A stretch of 51,635 nt of DNA from Actinobacteria bacterium HGW-Actinobacteria-7. GTDB taxonomy: Bacteria > Actinomycetota > Coriobacteriia > Anaerosomatales > PHET01. Of the stretch, positions 50,801-51,635 are shown in pieces. Every line of letters starts with the position of its first letter. Position 1 is the first letter of the stretch. The notes beneath the pieces are model-generated. The model saw only the letters and a list, made by a program, of their open reading frames with translations. It searched no databases and had not been told where the DNA came from. Location of the stretch: positions 1-51,635 of the forward strand of contig PHET01000017.1 in the NCBI GenBank assembly GCA_002841275.1, written 5' to 3'. A program made the translations under genes and the position numbers.

Positions 50801-51635
50801 CGGCGGAGTCATGTCGATCTCGACGGTATCCGAGCCGTCGGGACCAACATTGCCGAAGGTGTCGACACCGCGGTAGTGGATCGTGAATGTGCTATCCGTG
50901 CTGAAGACCGGTCGGTCCAGCGGATCGTAGACGACCCACGGGCCACTGGTGCCAACGCGATACTCAAGGTAGGCGACATCGGTAGCGGTGGTAGTCAGTG
51001 ACACGGTCACTGTCTGGCTCGCAACCCACGCTGGCGACGCAGAGGCCTGTGTGAGCGGTCCTGTGGCGTCGATCACCACGGTCTCCTGGCCAATCGGTCC
51101 CGTGTTGCCTGAACTGTCGGTTCCACGAAACTCTATGGTGTACGTCCCGTCGACACTGAACTGCGGCTTGTCAGCCGGGTCGTAGGTGGCCCACGGTCCA
51201 CTCGTACCAACGCGGTACTCGATGGTGCCCATGTCGGTCGCCGTCGTTGTCAGCGAGACCGTGACGGTCTGACTCGAGATCCATGCCGGTGACGGCGACG
51301 CGGTCACTATCGGCGGCGTGCGATCGAGGACGCTGATGGTGACGGTCGCGGTGTCGGTTGCCCCAAGCGAGTCGGTGATCTCGTAGGTGAAGGTATCCGT
51401 GCCGTAGAAGTCAGTCGGCGGCGTGTACGTCACAACGCCTGCCAGAAGGACCACGGTTCCACCTTCGGAGCTCGAGGGCGACACCGCGCTTACCGAAGCG
51501 GTCTGCGTCGGCTCGTTGGGGCCGGCCGAGTCGTTAGACAGGAGGAACGATACGGGGATGTCGAGTGCGGTGTCCTCAGGCGTCGACGTCGAGTCGTCGG
51601 AGGCAACCGGCGGGTCGTTGAGTGCGCTCACGGTG
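47831..51635 (-). CDS. Giant surface protein with DUF11 repeats, LPXTG-like signal and C-terminal sortase domain (partial)
   Basis: The last 1267 codons of a gene whose N-terminus is outside the window. In order: a cadherin-like module (NDPPVASDDSTSTPEDTALD), three Ig-like/OmpL47-type modules (two with PAWxxSQTVTVSLTTTATD), five DUF11 repeats (VSYTIVVSNTGNTTITQLPL and similar), a sorting-signal-like segment LRTGDN (48563-48580) with hydrophobic helix and RRAAVRQR, a basic linker, a second TM (TLLVAGIAIVLLANA), and a sortase domain: VLAGHRRSDVF (His), LTIYTCLPRF (Cys) and KRTVVVAYPL (Arg). An internal ATG 48409 with GGAG 8 nt upstream could also give a free 192-residue sortase. A fused substrate and enzyme is uncommon. 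Confidence 0.85.
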   Translation of the reverse strand, partial: TVSALNDPPVASDDSTSTPEDTALDIPVSFLLSNDSAGPNEPTQTASVSAVSPSSSEGGTVVLLAGVVTYTPPTDFYGTDTFTYEITDSLGATDTATVTISVLDRTPPIVTASPSPAWISSQTVTVSLTTTATDMGTIEYRVGTSGPWATYDPADKPQFSVDGTYTIEFRGTDSSGNTGPIGQETVVIDATGPLTQASASPAWVASQTVTVSLTTTATDVAYLEYRVGTSGPWVVYDPLDRPVFSTDSTFTIHYRGVDTFGNVGPDGSDTVEIDMTPPLVSIAPTPGSYTATVTASLDSTATDLDVIYYTLNGAGPFVYSGDFEVSDEGANTVTYWAYDLFGNRSQTYSAVYVIDRSAPVLVVNKVLADGQDQFVQVGQSISYTIRLQNTGNTTLTAGTVTDTYDPASLRFVTASEISSGSPGALEFALPALAPGQNAEIGVQFTVISRPDSGLVGNSAGASDVVDEGGHPVTSPTDTQYVRVTQPSLSVTKELAPGQSPVVGMDDQATFRIVVRNSGDTTVSAVPVEDTFDDAMLRFDSATVTPSSSSLGLLRFANVGPLAPGESVTIDMVFTVIGVPANYTTINVAGAPATVDENADEVEAASDNVSLNFAAPAVSVDKRLVGGVKSVVIGETVSYTIVVSNTGNTTITQLPLVDEFPAGLEFVSATVAPSSVVTSTAGGTLSWSDLASGTGGLQPGHDTTVTATFKALSAGAVANTARVTGAEDASGYPVPAAEDTDSGLSVSGQPMPVLRKSANPPAGTILMPGDIITYTLAFENPTQVAMTDVQVADVVPETVGYVPGSMALDLGGSPVTLTDGVDADAGRYTSASRTVALTLPTLAAGSSGRLTFRVTVLPDDISRPGVFNSFTFAHSGGVNVRSNEVTHPVDPWDIEKVAKDVNGGRLKSGDVIEWRITVRNTGLVQTTQVVVTDALPEGISYVPGSITGKGANDDDPRVLVWNIGIMPVGGVEVLTLKTTVDSGVRAGTTIANRAIVDSAETDPKSSDDPRTAAVGDSTMLRTGDNDWLWLSAAIALLLGGSYQMGRRAAVRQRVRPDTVTARSRRRSRARRHGVAGMTLLVAGIAIVLLANAAEVGFELRRAGLVTIPSAKITLTNSTRSAQVIAQLAEKNASHASGNRVTIPALGIMTPVGTSEKSSLANGAYLHAGSARPGEPGNTVLAGHRRSDVFSLLHRAEVGDEVVVHWKGTAHRYLIAEKHTAKPTDTSWLARGGRDRLTIYTCLPRFMGNKRTVVVAYPLGETAVAQAAR

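Overview
The window is 51.6 kb of GC-rich bacterial chromosome with dense, mostly leadered genes carrying strong GGAGG-type ribosome binding sites and frequent 4-bp ATGA/GTGA overlaps. The gene content (PadR regulators, a sortase domain with a TIYTC active site, DUF11 surface repeats, an iron-sulfur aldo/keto reductase, DUF1611 and M19 genes, UbiB-like kinase) suggests an actinobacterial lineage, possibly an anaerobe related to Coriobacteriia. This placement is an inference; there is no rRNA gene in the window to settle it.

Region 1 (1-21.2 kb) is mostly core-like. It holds a PadR-two-part permease operon behind a clear palindromic operator; a cluster of small membrane, lipo- and secreted proteins; an aldo/keto reductase with 4Fe-4S motifs; RecQ; a VF530 protein; an ArsS-like radical SAM enzyme translationally coupled to a two-domain glycosyltransferase (TIGR04282-like plus TIGR04283-like); two hybrid-free histidine kinases; an iron alcohol dehydrogenase, YbjN-like protein, DUF1611 (DgcN-like) protein and M19 dipeptidase run; an orphan CheB whose catalytic histidine is a leucine; and a CHASE4-GGDEF-EAL protein.

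Region 2 (22.2-31.5 kb) is a defence island. A minus-strand run (BglII-type restriction enzyme, HEPN-CBS fusion, 63-aa protein, NERD membrane nuclease, Mrr_N-HTH-DUF559 nuclease, PIN-like protein) is divergent from a plus-strand run (C5 methyltransferase, Vsr, second C5 methyltransferase, frameshifted MvaI/BcnI-type restriction enzyme). A good promoter and a palindrome lie between them.

Region 3 (31.6-38.2 kb) has a nitrilase, two PIN toxin-antitoxin modules with recognisable operators (one with four 9-bp direct repeats over the promoter, one with a 7-bp inverted repeat), a stand-alone CZB zinc-binding-like protein, a protein made of three tandem HTH repeats, a broken small membrane protein, a Fic enzyme that looks leaderless, and thymidine kinase.

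Region 4 (38.3-51.6 kb) has an NlpC/P60-like secreted protein, a thioredoxin-fold protein, a LuxR-type response regulator with two paralogous sensor genes (one an amber-interrupted pseudokinase without phospho-acceptor His or ATPase domain), a second PadR with a His-rich tail, a UbiB-like kinase with an in-frame TGA near its start, initiator tRNA-Met with a terminator, and the C-terminal 1266 residues of a giant surface protein. That protein ends in an LPXTG-like sorting signal followed, in the same reading frame, by a complete sortase domain.

Four genes in the window carry a disabling change (one frameshift, three in-frame stops). Either several genes are decaying or the assembly has point errors; both should be considered before building on these loci.
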